From contig NC_050474.1 in the NCBI RefSeq assembly GCF_013373865.1, positions 954,001-1,018,000 of the forward strand: a stretch of 64,000 bases of DNA. The letters run 5' to 3'. The DNA comes from Monomorium pharaonis (taxonomy: Eukaryota > Arthropoda > Insecta > Hymenoptera > Formicidae). Below, piece after piece: positions 22,970 to 36,330 of the stretch. The notes under the pieces were generated by a model. It did no database searches. It was not told the DNA's origin and worked only from the letters and a program-made list of their open reading frames with translations. Both the position numbers and the translations under genes were made by a program. Position 1 is the first letter of the stretch. The number at the start of each line of letters is the position of its first letter.

Positions 22970-25900
22970 GTAAGTGCTTACACCGTTGTGCCGTTTTATT
23001 ATATTAAGGGAAAGTTTGCGGATTCGCAACGCGTACGTGGCCGCGATGACGCGTCGCGTGAAATTGTCGCCGAGTGCGGGAGTGTCACGTGTCTATTTAC
23101 GCCGCGCGACTGGCAAATATGTTCGCGGCGGCGGCGGCGGCGCCGATCGTCGTCGCCGCCGTCACCGTGGCCACCTTCGCGTTGTCCGTCCTACCGCAAT
23201 GAGTTCACGACGTTGCGACCGCGCCAACGATCGTCGTCGCGCCGGTTCTCTCTTGTCACGCGAAATTCGCGAACGAACTATCATCTCTCCCGCGGTTTTC
23301 TCCTCGCGGCGAATGCGACGCAGCTTTTCCTGTCCACGCTGACTACCGCGTCGCAATTTTCCCACGGCGCTTCTAGCATCGCGCGGCATCCGACGCGCGA
23401 CTCGCACGCGAATCGCCCGAGATTTGTTTCCTCCCCGGTTTGTTTGCAAGTTGTAATCGCGCGTCGTGCCGTATCTCTCGTGCCGCGCGTAAGCGTCGCA
23501 GGTATCACCTGTCATGGCGTGCGCCGCCGTCGCTACCGCCGTTATCGTATGGCTGGCTCCCCCTCCCCGCTCCCTCGTCATGGCAATGAATAGACGATGA
23601 ATACCGTTCGTGCCGCTCCATCGACCGTATCCTCCGTGTATCTGCTATTCTTCCGTCGAAAGAAAAATGATGCGTGATAATTCGGTACACAGACTTATTT
23701 TATCATAAGAAATGGAGAGCGCGACAATATGTGTAGCTAAAAAGAACAGACTCCAGCCTCGTCTGGCTGTCAAGCTTACCGTAACCTAGCCCAATCTGAC
23801 TTAACCCTAACCTGCTCAACCACCTATCCGTCATCTTTACGCGCGCAGCGTGTTCTCGGCAGTAAAATAGATCGTTCGTCTTGCTTTTTCTTATTTTTGA
23901 GACTTGTTTCTCGTTTTCGCGTACACGATAAGCCTCGATACTCGCGGCTGTCACGCCTGTCGTTCGATATTCCTGCCACATTTCATTAGCACTTAATAGC
24001 ATTCGACCTGCTGGCATATTTTGGTATTAATCGCATATTTATCCTTCTCGAACTCCGAAATTCTCAGCTCCGAGACTAATGAGATTATCGACATGTACAA
24101 GATAATCGTGCGATATCCGACGTGAAGTTCTATCAGCTTGACGCTTTGCCGATGATCATGTGGTCGGTAGGGGAACGAGGAGGGAGAAGAGGGTGGCCAC
24201 GATGGCGGCAGCCACGCGCCATGTCGCGGCCGCGCTCTTGCACGTCATCTCGCGCGTTCCCTTCGCCCCCTTTCGGCGTTCCTGTTGCGCGTCGTCCACG
24301 CCGTATGCGATCAGGGGAAAGCGTATTAGCATTTTTTCTTCTCGCACATACACGCGGACACATGTTACGGCCCTTTTCACGAGAGATTTAACAGTCGACG
24401 AATATTTCCGCGAGGTGTTACAAAACGGAGCATGACACGTCGGCGTTCATCTTTCTTTTTTAATTCTTTGAAGTATACATTTTCCCTTACATATAAACTT
24501 CTTGAAATTTGATGTACAGAGATTTTTAGAACTGTTGATTACGGATAGTTTGATAATTTTCAAAATTCACAATTTCAACAACTTTGATCCACATCTTGTA
24601 TTTCGAAAATTGGTAAATTTTTATTATAGTATATTTTACACCAAACTAACATTTGTTGGACTTTGAGCATATTAAATTAATAATTTTGGAATTTTGATTT
24701 TAGTTTCAAATCCAGTGATTCAAAATACTAAAGTTGCAAAAAGAATGGAAGTAAAAGAAACTTTAATTTTTAAAAGGGTTGCTTGTATAAGGGTTAGTAC
24801 GAGACTGAATAAACGTATTGTCGATTTTGCCTAGAATATCGAAGCTCAAATACCTGCTCATTAAGTAGATTAGAATTCTTGACTTAAAACAATTTTTTAA
24901 ATACACATTAGAATTCGCCAGGTCTAAAGAACATTGAACTTTATTATAATTTATAAATTAAGTGTTAAAACTAAATTTTTTAATACTTTATAAACGTCTA
25001 CTTCGTTCAGAATACGGATTCTCTTCTTTCGAGTTATTTTCTCATTAACATAATCCGTAGTGAATATCGAAGCTTCGGAGAGTTGATCCATGAATCGAAA
25101 GCTATAGTTCCAAGATTAATTCGATGTAAGGGCTCGTAATAGAGAACTTATAAAAAAGACAAATCGGCAAGAGCGAAGAGATGATTAAGAGAAAGAAGAA
25201 ATGAAGAGCGCAATGTAGAAGTAAAACAGCGGTAGCGTGTCGACAAAACACGGATGGACTAAAAATAGCACAAAGCACAAAACAGAGTGCAATGTGCGAA
25301 TTATTATGCGAGGCGCAGCCCGTTCTTGAAATAACGTCACTTTTTTATTCTCTTAAATATATTTACGCGATCTCCATATTTTTCTCCTCAGCGAAATTTG
25401 CCGTGTAACCGAGAGCTTTAAATTCGGAGATATTCTCCTGGCATTCACAATTGAAACGCGTCGTATTTTAATAACGATATTTACACTTAATTTCAATTTA
25501 AATATTTTATATATTTAACTTAAACACATAAATATGTGAACTAAAGAAATTTAATCGAGTTAAAAAATTTAGTCAAATTAACTTTTTTCCTCGGTGTATA
25601 TATATGTATATATCGATGGAACGAATGGAGTTAAACCGGACCGCGATTAAAGAATTAAAAATACCAATGCGACATTATTTCAAATAAACGTAGCAACATG
25701 TGGGGGAAAAACATGATCGCGGAATCTGATATTTGAAGTAAACAACTGATGAATTGTAGCTATCAATTAATAGCTCTGAGCGAGGTTGTCTTATCTCATA
25801 ATGAGATACGTTGCAGTTGTATTATACCACTTGGCCTTCGGGGAGATCGGCGCTAACTTTGTTTAACGATATTGTAATTTTTTTTGAACAAGCCCTCCAT

Positions 25901-28900
25901 GATTTTTTCATTTATTTCCGATACAAGATCGAACAATTTGAACTAAATTCATATAAACGATGCGATTTATGTGCACAATTGCAGACCGTTTTTTTTTCTC
26001 AATGTTTTCTAATAATGACGAGTCTACGTTTTCGTGGATCTGTCAATGCTGATTTTTTTTTCTTCAAGAAAAATTTTGGCAGATAAGTAACCAACAATAT
26101 ATACTTCTTCATGATTAATATAAAGTTAACATCATCGAAATTACATTTTAGAGATTAATACGGGAGATTGTTGGAGAGAAATTTGATTATGAAAGCAAAT
26201 TATTCCATTATATATTTGCGGGGTGCTCCCTCGATGCTCTAACCTTGTCATTCGAAAGTATTTCGTTAGCGAGGTGTACATACGTGAACGAGTGCACGTG
26301 CACACGTAGTCGTGAGCGACGGCGAAGGAGAACGAGTTTTCTGCGCGTGCATAACACACCATCTCTCCTTCGCTTTCCCGCCTTGCCGGCCAATCGAGTA
26401 CGCGGATTCGGCCACAACCTCCGCTCAGCCTCCTCGTGTCCATTGGCCGGCCGGCCGGCTGACGTTGCTGACCCGCTTTTAAATTTCGGTAAACAAGATC
26501 TCGCGAGCGCCAGAAAACTGTCTGGCGAATAATGTCGAATGAGAGTAAATGAATCGTCTCATGCTGATCGTCACGAACTGTCGAGAAAACGTTTCTGCGC
26601 AGCCTCCGGTCATCGATACTTCTCGAAAATGATGCTGAAAGTATTCTGACAAAGTTCTATTTGAAAAGAATAGAAGAGTGATAAATCGTTAAACGTTGTA
26701 CGAATACGCGTTTTTTCGAAAATCTTGTATGTGAGAGTATTTGTGACTATTTACTATAGCATTTTTCAATCTATACATTAAAAAAGTCAAATAATGTTTG
26801 CTATTAATAAAAAGCCAAATTTGTCGAGATACATCATTAATTTCTCTCTTTATTATAACGTAGCTTTTATAACGTGTCTTTTATCAGACACCTAAAAGTG
26901 ATTTCATTACAATATTATTCCGATTAAAGTAAAGAAATACAATATCGCTCACATTTTTGTTTGTTCAAAAATTTTGAAAAAAATTTATTTACCTTCTGAA
27001 ATTTGTGTAAGCCCACTTGAATTCTTGCGATATAACGATTGAAAAACTCTTGATTTATTAGATTTTAATAGTACGATATTAGACGAATTCTAAAAGCAGA
27101 ACTAGACAAATTGAAACAAGCGAAATTCCCTCCAGTTTAAAGCAGTCCAACTTCACGTTGCAGCGTGAAGTTTGACGGAAAGGATAATTTCGTTCCGTCA
27201 TATTGAGCGTACTTCAGACGCGTGGCTTGCACAAAATAAAGTCGCGTTCAGCTCGTGCGAGAGGGACCAACGTGATTCAAGATGACGAGTGATTCGTTTG
27301 GGGGGGGGGGACGGAGGATAGGGGAGAATTCGGCAATGCTTCACGCGGAGCGAAGTAAAGCAAAGTGGAGCGAAGTTCGAGGGCAATTTTCCGTTTGCGG
27401 GATGGGACGGGAGGGAGATGTTTGACGACGAAGCATACCCGCGGCGGAGAACAGAGAGGGAGAGATGTGCGTGTGCGCGCACACGCATGCGCACGCCGCT
27501 TGGTGACGCTTCCCGGCGCGCGCGTAACGTAGCGTAGCCACGCTTCTCGCACGTCGCCGTGTGTACACCGCGCGTCACGCACGTCTGGTCTGAATGCGTC
27601 GCGAACGTGTAAACGCCGTCGTCTACGCAATCTTCTTTGAGAAACACACACATCCGCGCGCGCGCGCGTGCGAGGATCGCCGCGATTAAAGACCCGGAAT
27701 AATCTGGAAAGCGGTGTGCAGGCGTTCGCAAGTGGAAGCTCCGTGTCGCGCGACCGGTGATCTTTTCTCACTTCCATTTTGGTGAAGCAAGTGGCTTTTG
27801 CGAGTCGAATTGTCGGCGTGTATGCTTCTGCACAGAGCACGTTTTCGGCGGCAGTTCTTTTTTTCTTTCTCTCGGCGCCGATTTCGACACCGAAGGTGTC
27901 AGCTTTGGGAAACCTAGGGAGGAGCCGAATTCAAGGAGTCGAAGGAGTGCTGTGACTGTCCCGAGGGGGGCGGAGAACCATTTTGGGAAGGAGCGAATTG
28001 AAGCGGCGTCACTTTTGACACGTTCCTTTGCCACCAGTGCCTTTCACTTCGCGCGGATATTCGTTGATTTTAATTCGGGAGAAAAAGGAAATTAGAAGAA
28101 AGTAAATTTTTTTGGAGTACCGTCGCGGGAAAGAACATTTTTGTTTTGTAAAAAAGAAGAAAAGTGTCGGGTGCCGATCTCTCGATTGTACAGGCAATAG
28201 TGCTTTTTTTTTCACCGTCGAAAACGCTCTCTTCCATTAAATTTCGGGATCTTCGGAATCTCCGGACTCTTCGTGACTTTTCGGCGAAACATGAAGCTGG
28301 TAGCCGCGAGCTTACCCGATAGAATTAGTGATCATCGTGACACATATTTAATATTATTTTCGCGACGACCATACGTTTTGGACACTTTATCCGCTGCTGT
28401 GTTGTCTCGCAAACTTCAGGCATGTCTCCCAACTTCAAGTATCAGTTTTAATTTAGCATATGCAATTTTATAGCGCTTGCGTCTGACACGTGTAAAATAA
28501 AATACATTATAAATTTTATGAAATTTTACAAGCAATTTTCATTTTTATAAAAAATCTTGCCTTTTATAAAGAACCTTTTAATATTTTTAAATCCTCTTTT
28601 TATATATCTTATAATTATCCCTTGTATGTATGTCATTGTTATTTCTGGTTTTATGTTACTCATTTTAATTTTGCATTTATTGCAATTTCATGGCGTCCAT
28701 ATTTACCTTGTGTCATGTTTTGCCCTATAAGCATTATTTTATAAATTTTAGGTTTGTATTCACATTTGCACAAGTGTATTATTTTTAGCAATCATTTTTA
28801 ATTTTTGTTTTAATATTTTAAATAATGTACTGTTTATAAAATTTATTTATATGTTTATTAAAATGCATAAGTATCTCGAGTCTTAGAAGTAAATTTTATT

Positions 28901-29055
28901 TTTTTTACAATTTTTAAAGAATATTGCTTAAGTATATATATAAATATTATATTTATTAAATAGAATTAATTCAATTACTTTTATATATGGTATAAAATAT
29001 TTTTTATTGACATATGAAATCAAATTATAGTATATAATGTATGTATGTATTACAG
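22970..29055 (+). other. Long noncoding stretch, likely SINHCAF 5' intron with a second CpG-rich block
   Basis: Positions 23000-24450 and 26240-28300 are GC/CpG-rich blocks in otherwise AT-rich DNA. They give long open frames on both strands with Arg/Ser-rich nonsense content, which is expected of CpG-rich DNA. The block at 27240-28300 could be an alternative promoter or 5'UTR. It includes a run of ten or more G at about 27300-27310 and a hairpin CTTCACG/CGTGAAG near 27150. No coding exon was recognised. Confidence 0.4.
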
Positions 29056-29084
29056 AAACGATAGTGACGTAGACAGTGAACAGG

Positions 29085-31105
29085 ATGTTCAGTTTTCATA
29101 AACCAAAGGTGTATCGATCTAGTACAGGCTGCTGTATTTGCAAAGCCAAATCTAGCAGGTAAAAATATCATTAAATATTTATCATTTAATGAAAAGAAAT
29201 GTAAAATTATGTACAATTTTTTGTTTTTATTTAATTTATAAATTATTACAATGTATGCTAATAATGAAGCTTTATATGATGCAAATGTATATAATTTAAG
29301 TATAATAGAAGTTAGTATCATGTCATTAATAATGTTACAATATTAGATGTATTTTATTATCATACATAGATGTATACAATCATATATGTATATATTTTTA
29401 TATTACATATTAATAAATCCTTTTACAGCTCGAGATTCACAGATAGTAAAAAGTATGAGGATGACTTTATACTATGTTTTCAACTTGACGAGAGGCGTAG
29501 TGGAGAGATATGCAATGCATGTGTGCTTCTAGTAAAGAGATTTAAGAAGCTACCTCCAGGAAACGAACGCAACTGGAGACATGTGAGTATCTAATAAATG
29601 ATAATTTTATTTTTATTATTTAGTAGAATACTAAATAATAGAAGTAATATATATATTTTTGTTCCAAATTGTTGATCTACTTGTATATAAGAATAATAAG
29701 ATCTTAAATTTTTTGTTTGATAAGTGATTGCTGTAACACTCAAGAAATCAATATTTTGAACTACTATATTATATTAACATTAAATTTAAAATTTTGTTTA
29801 AGAAGAATTCTTTTCGCAGGTTGTGGATGCACGTGCTGGTCCTGGTATTAAGTCGCTAACAAAATTCAAGGCAAAGAATAAAAGAAAACTTAAAGATAAA
29901 TCTGACAAACTTGCCAAAAAGAAACATGTCTTTGTAAAAACAGAAGCAGATCGGGAACAAAGTCCACCAATGAGCGATGATTTGAATGGTTGGTTAAATT
30001 AAAATACAAAATTTTGATTATTAAATGTGATTCAGAATTTAGAAAGCATAATAAACAAAATTGAAAAATAGAAATTGGTATCTCAATAGTATTATTGATA
30101 ATGTTTAATAAACGTATTATAATGTTTTTTTTTCACTTTTTGATATTCTATAGAAGATTATAGATTGACGGACAGTAAAGCTTCGAGTAGATCAGAAAGT
30201 ATCTCGGACGACGACGATGACATTGGCTCTAATGAAAAACAATTAGATCTTGTTCAAGATCGAGATATAAATGAAGATGATATTGATTTCTTGGATTCTT
30301 CTTATTATAAAAGGTAAGATTAAAATAATATATAATTTTACAAGTAATTATATGACGAAAATTCTTAAATTTTAAGATTTTTATTTGCCCAAGAATTTTA
30401 TAAATTAATTTTAAGAATATTAACTTAATAAATTAAGTGTATTAAGTATTTTAAAAAAGGTCAAAAAGTAAATTTTTAGAATTTTGAACAATTAAAAAAA
30501 TTTTATACGAAAATTTTATAAATCTGAACATATATGTATATGCATATAAAATGGATATTAAAAATGATTCAACAAATATTTATATTTATTATCAATTTCT
30601 CAACTTTGTGTTTATTATCTTGAATATTTCTTATATTGAAGATATATTTCTATTTACACTTTTTATATATTTGTTTTTATATAGAGAAATCACTTGCTGT
30701 GGCAGCATTTTTAGAGGTGCCAATGGTGAGGTCATAATGTATCCGTCTAATCTGAAATCTTGCGTAAATACTACCAGGCAGCAGCTCATTACTTCTTTAG
30801 CAGTCGCCAGTCCTACTCACAGTTCTGCGTCCACCAGTCCCGTTCATAGCGTCGAATCGCCATCATCAAGTCCAGAAACAAGTTCGAAACAAACCAAGAC
30901 CGATAGCGACTCCTCGTCCGATTCCGGTTACGATGAATCCTCTAATCAGGGTGAGAGCAAAATAGCGAAGAATGTCCAAGTTCAGGCGGATGTGAAAATG
31001 ATCGAGGAAGCTGTAAGACCCATAGAACTTGATCAATTATCAAGTTGCAAAACCTTACAACCTGTCAACGTTACTAATCAGTCACTTCAGTCGGTCTCCA
31101 ATTAA
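29085..31105 (+). CDS. SINHCAF: SIN3-HDAC complex-associated factor (FAM60A family)
   Basis: Five coding exons, 29085-29158, 29429-29582, 29820-29988, 30154-30313 and 30685-31105, give 325 aa. The N-terminus MFSFHKPKVYRS, then GCCICKAKSSSSRFTDSK and ICNACVLLVKRFKKLP, is the conserved GATA-like zinc-binding region. VVDARAGPG follows, and a second conserved block near residues 175-211 runs DFLDSSYYKR and CCGSIFRGANGEVIMYP. This is the FAM60A signature; the human protein is 221 aa. The insect protein adds an acidic/Ser linker (SISDDDDD) and a Ser/Thr-rich tail of about 114 residues. In the family it is a nuclear subunit of SIN3-HDAC corepressor complexes. The ATG lies 29 bases after an acceptor at 29055, so at least one noncoding 5' exon exists upstream. 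Confidence 0.95.
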
Positions 31106-32325
31106 TGTCGGCCCTTTATAGAGGGTTAATTTATTCCTTACTTGTGAAGACACACACGCATAAATATGTACATATGTATACAGGGTGTCTATTAGATAAT
31201 TTTTTAATCGCAGTTTTCAATAGAATTTTCAATCTAGAGAATTTTTCCTCAACGAAAAGTTCTAATGTTTTAATTCTGTGATACATAAAGTAAATTTTTT
31301 ATATCCAATTCTTGCAGTAGTCACTTCCTATTCCTTTTAAATAAAAAATTTTTCGAATTTCAACTTAGAGACGATTTTTCTTTATGGAGAATATTTAAAT
31401 TTTAATCTTGTAATAATACTTTAAAAATCCTCTTTATATTGTTTAAACTTTAAACTATTTTTTATTTTATCATGTTGTATATACATGAAGATAAATAATA
31501 TAAAAAGTTATTTCTTTAACAAATTTTTTATGGAAGTTTAAGGAAGATGTTTTACAGTTAGTCAATTCTAAAAACAAAAGAAACTTTTAAGCATGATGAA
31601 TTTTTCTCTCGAAAGTAAGATTGTTGATGAGTAGTGTTCGAAACATTTCTATAGGAATCCTTGTAATTCTTTCATTAAAAATTCTGTGAAATTAATACAT
31701 CTAAACATAAAATACAGTAATTTGTTGCAGTAGAACCCTGTATATACGATTAGATATAAGCTAATGTGAATTAAGTGCACTATTTGTAGGCAGCAAAGTG
31801 GCTCTGAAACCTTCGCTTGCGCGCGGAGGTTTGAATGCCATTTGGCATTTATTGTGCTAATTGTAATAATTAGAATTAATTGTAGCGATGGACTGACGTA
31901 AACCGCCATTTCTCGGGCTGTTAATTTTTAAGTCTTATATTAAGCAATATAAACACACATCAAAGGTCTGTGATGATATTGTAAAGTAAGAGATGCTCAG
32001 ATTTCTTATGCCGAGCAGCGGTCCGAACTGGCGGTTTATGTACTCGCTTTTCTAACACGTCAAGTGCCACCGCTCTTAAAGGGGAAACCATACGTGCTGA
32101 GACAACCGAAGATAATGTCAAAACAAGTCAAATTAATGAAAGATAAATTAATGAAAAAATGTTTACTTTAACAAAATTTTTGAATTATAGAATTAAATAT
32201 ATTAAATAATTACGTGTAGAAATATCGAAGTTTAAAAGTTTCAAATTTTATGAAAATATTCTCTTAAAAATGAGAATTTTTTATTTTGTGTATAAATTTC
32301 AAGGTTTTAAATTTCTTATATTTAA

Positions 32326-32943
32326 CTCTCAGGGTACACTATAAAAACGTTACAATTAGTACAAATTTGGATTAGCGCAACCCACAAACTTTGTCGGCTC
32401 ATATCTTCGAATAAATTCAATTTCAAAAAACAAAAAGACAAAAATATTTCTAAATTTAATTTGAAACAACAAATAACACTTAAAAGTTTACATATTTCGC
32501 ACTAAGGGTCGATTGTTCCAACTTCTTGGTAAACTACCTATTAGGTAAATATATGTTTGTCTTTATTTATTTAAGAAAAGAAATAAAGATAGACAAATGC
32601 TTACCTGATAGGTAAGTTTACCAAGAAGTTGGAACAACCGGTCCTATATGATAATATTTTGCATTAAACTTTACGAAAAAACGGTTAAAATTATTTTTAT
32701 GCAAAACTTGATTTTACCTAATACAGCAATTTTGTAACGTTCCGTACAAACTGGGTGAAAAATATGCGAAGCATTTCGGCATTTGCCCTTTAGCTCCTAG
32801 GGACACACTGGCTCTATCGAACGGTGGACTAATGCTTAGAACCAAAATTTTTTTCCCCCCCGGCTTTCCCACCCCTTTTTGTTTAAAAATCACGCATTTC
32901 AAAATTTGCTCAGATTATGCTAATCCAGATAGTACCCTGAGGG
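32326..32943. mobile_element. piggyBac-like non-autonomous element with TTAA target duplications
   Basis: The left end CTCTCAGGGTAC is preceded by TTAA (32322-32325). The right end GTACCCTGAGGG is followed by TTAA (32944-32947). TTAA duplication with C/G-rich short inverted ends is the hallmark of the piggyBac superfamily. The 618-bp interior has no transposase frame, and GGATTAGC recurs inverted near both ends. It carries a nested 139-bp MITE. Confidence 0.8.
32506..32644. mobile_element. 139-bp MITE nested in the piggyBac-like element
   Basis: The left end (GGGTCGATTGTTCCAACTTC) is matched inverted at the right (GAAGTTGGAACAACCGGTCC), and the pairing extends about 60 bases inward (TTGGTAAACT, CTATTAGGTAA, TTGTCTTTATTT). 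The whole unit is nearly one hairpin. The target duplication may be TA. No coding capacity. Confidence 0.85.
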
Positions 32944-34118
32944 TTAATAAAATTACGAAAATTTGTATTCTTTTTGGAAATTATTGAAAATGCTGATTTT
33001 TTTTTCTTTTTTGCTCTTTTAAATTACCTAAAAATTAAGCACATAAACGAAAAACAAAACTTTTCGTGTATAACGATTAATTAATTGATTGATTTAATTA
33101 CGAAAATGTATTTGAATATAGAAAAATTAGAATTTTTACACATTTACCAAGAGAAAATTGATGAATTTAATAGATTCAAAAAAGATTTTTTTGAAAGGAT
33201 ATCTAACGGTTGTTGCGGGACACCTTGTACAAGTTCCAAGCTGCCAATCGATTCTCGTCTGGGTCCAAAAAAAGAGGCAAGAAGGAAAAAAATCAATTTC
33301 TTGCATCTCCTTCCAGATCACGATGCTCCATGACGTAAATTAATGAACGGTCAGATAATGACCCAGATCGATAGCAATAAATAAACGCAAACAATTATAG
33401 CGGGCCGAAAGTCCGTTTTAGTCTGTATTTAGACAGTATTACTAGAAAAAAAGAAAGATCTAGATAGAGGAGTTAAAAGTGGCAATCAGATTGGCAAACT
33501 GGACCAGCGAATCTTTGATAAATAATTTTAGAGTATATGATACTTATATACAGAAACATTTCTATAGAAAAAGAAAGAGGAAGAAAGGGAGAGAAGACTA
33601 AATAAGTAAAAACTGTTAGTTCCTAGTTAACAAAGAAGAGATGGGCATGCTTCGATTGCATGTTTAGCGCAAAGTTTGTTTTCTCTCAATTCTCACTCTA
33701 TATGGGACATTTATTACTTTTTTCATTATCAATGGATCTCTTGTCAATTTGAAGTCGACCTTTTTATAATAAAAATGAAAAAGCAACTTCAAATTATTTA
33801 CAAATAATAACATTTGCTGACGTTTGAGCCCATATAAAAATATTGAGGACATGGAGTTTTAATTAGACAAAAAGGAAGAATAATCGGAGATAAATGTTTA
33901 ATATAAATTGTTTGATCATCTTCGATTACTCTTCTTAGCGCTAAACACACGAAGGAAGAACGGGCTAAAAAGATGTACAAGCCGAGTACCTGTTGAGGAC
34001 AAGCCGCAACTGTGATCGTGGGGTTGTTTTCAGATTTTTTTTACACGCACAATAGAAAAAAGGCGGCCATTTGATAAAATTCATGTAAGCGTCCCAGTGA
34101 TGGACCAGACCTATAAAT

Positions 34119-34265
34119 ACTAATACAAAAACTTATTATTAATCTCAAATGCTTTTTTTTTATTAGAATATTAAAATTTAGTTACAATCTTGAATATTTA
34201 AATATTACAATTAAATTTTAATATTATAATAAAAAACAGTTGAGATTAATAATTTTTGTATAAGT
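34119..34265. repeat. AT-rich foldback hairpin, about 65-bp arms
   Basis: The left arm (ACTAATACAAAAACTTATTA, continuing AATCTCAA) pairs with the right arm (TTGAGATTAATAATTTTTGT, ending ATAAGT), and the pairing continues inward through TAATATTAAAATTTA. It is probably a decayed MITE. A small-RNA precursor is a less likely alternative. Confidence 0.75.
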
Positions 34266-36270
34266 GTGTGGATATACAGGTACACATATCCAGTCACTTG
34301 GACATTTACCTTACGATTAAAAAAGAAAAAATAATTGATGTGAAAAGATTCATTAAAAGCAAAATTTATGCATTCGTGGAACCGAGAATCTATGCCAAGG
34401 ATTAATTAAATTGAAAATTGTGTGAGACTTCGTGGAACTGCCATGTGTCGAAATTTCTTTTTATGTAATTATTTTGAAAAATATGCGTCATGGCGCATAT
34501 ATATTTGATAATGTAAAATACCCAAGTACTCAAAAATATACTATATTTTTTCATTATCTGGATATAAGAAACCACGAACTTAAAAGTTATTATATTAAAA
34601 AAAAGGAAACTGTAATGACTCTGAGATCGGTATTTATAGTTGAATTTTATATTTAAGATTATCTTAATTATTATGTTATGATGCCATCAACTAATCTCAG
34701 AGCCCTATTAACATCTTAAGACATTATTTGAGACGATCTTGAAATAAGACTCGACTATGAATGCCGGCCTTAAAAGTTGGATTTGACATTATATTGGAAA
34801 ATATGAAATGTGCAATAAATATTGTCGAATCCGTCCAGCGTGAGTCATTGTTTTCTTTATTACTATTCAACAAGAATTGAAACTTAGAACCATTCGTCAA
34901 ATTGTTTCGAGTATAATGATCAAAATTATTAGGATTTGACAATTGCTATGGTGGATCTAGAATAGTAATCTCTTGCAGCACATCGCGTATGTTTTGAAAA
35001 GTTAATAAAAAGAAAAAAATTAAGATAAATGACACTAAATTTGATGAAATTATATATTGAGGTTTAAATTATAGAGACGAAAATATATACGAAAATTGAC
35101 ATAACACCAAAGATTCATATATATGGCCGACAATTTTATGTGTAATTGTATGTGTAATTATTTATATTTAAAATTTTCTGAAAATCAAACTTTACTTCAA
35201 GTTTCACCATTGAGTCGCAAAATATTGCCGAGAAAATCAGAAAGAAAAAGCTCGTTTAAATTGCCCATCGGACTTGCGAAGGCTCACCGACAATCGTATA
35301 GTAGTATAACAGGAAGCTATAACAGTTTTTTCATAATCAAACATCGAAAAGTCTGATCTATCGAAGGATGACGCTAATCGTTCGCCTTTTCTTGCGATAG
35401 ATCACATTTGTACATTTCTTGTATGATCTCTATCATTTCTCTTTATTGTGAGATACAATACTGATAATTATTGTCTTCTCTTATTATGATTTATCGTAGT
35501 TAATATATGTGATAATCGAGACTGGATCATAGTAAAAAGGATAGATAAGCACAAATTTATATTTAAATTAAATATAGTTTTAAATATTTATCACAAAATA
35601 TTTAAATCTGAATTTACATTTAAATTAAATTTTGCATTTATATGATGTATATTTATGAAGTTCGGTAAAGCTTAGATAACGAGTTCTATGATTCTGTCTG
35701 GATTGCAAAACAGATAACTTCCCTTATTTATTTATTTCATAAGTTGACTTATTTTCGCTACTAAACATATTCCTTTTTTTAAGTAAATTTATACGTATAT
35801 TGTATGCACATATATTTTTATATGGATCAGTGATCTTTACTTCGTGATTTTTTTAACACTGCCAGAAAATAAATGTAGTTATCGATGAAAGATAACGGGA
35901 ATTGCAATCACTGGCAATATCGTGGAAATTATTTATTTTTCATGTCCTTAAGTGATCAATTAATATTAGCTATTAAATTGATATTAATTAATTAATATAT
36001 ATTCTTAAGCGCCATTAGCACACACATTAATAGTACCAATATTAATTAATTGATATCAGTTGTTAGTTGATACATTAATATTCGTTCAAACAGATCAATC
36101 ATATTAAATTTTAAAAAATTACAAAATGTTTTTACATTGAAATGTGGTGTGATATGATAAATGGCGTATCAAGATAACAGAAAAATATTCGAATATATTT
36201 AAAAAAAAACCGAGTTTTAGAAAAGTTGAGGAAAAATAGATTGTAAATTCAAATTTTATTTACCAGAAAA

Positions 36271-36330
36271 TATATACATATACATACATATGCGCGTGCG
36301 TGTATGTGCGCGTATGTATGCATATACAAC
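36271..36330. repeat. Alternating TA/TG/CG purine-pyrimidine tract
   Basis: About 60 bases of imperfect TATACATA and GTGCGTGTATGTGCGCGTATG units. It is intergenic simple sequence. Confidence 0.8.

Noticed and set aside
22850..23593. 247-codon open frame in CpG-rich DNA
   Set aside because: Starts in the putative 5'UTR exon, runs across the gtaagt donor at 22970, is Arg/Ser-rich with no recognisable domain, and overlaps long frames on the other strand. Expected of CpG-rich DNA.
23770..23830. Telomere-like TAACCCTAACC
   Set aside because: Only one and a half units, and the arthropod telomere unit is TTAGG; not a telomeric array.
27198..27840. 177- and 187-codon minus-strand frames
   Set aside because: CpG-rich, low-complexity, overlapping in different frames, no splice-compatible neighbours or recognisable motifs.
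31180..31200. ACAGGGTGTCTATTAG, resembling a terminal motif of some insect transposons
   Set aside because: No matching inverted end or body found within several kilobases.
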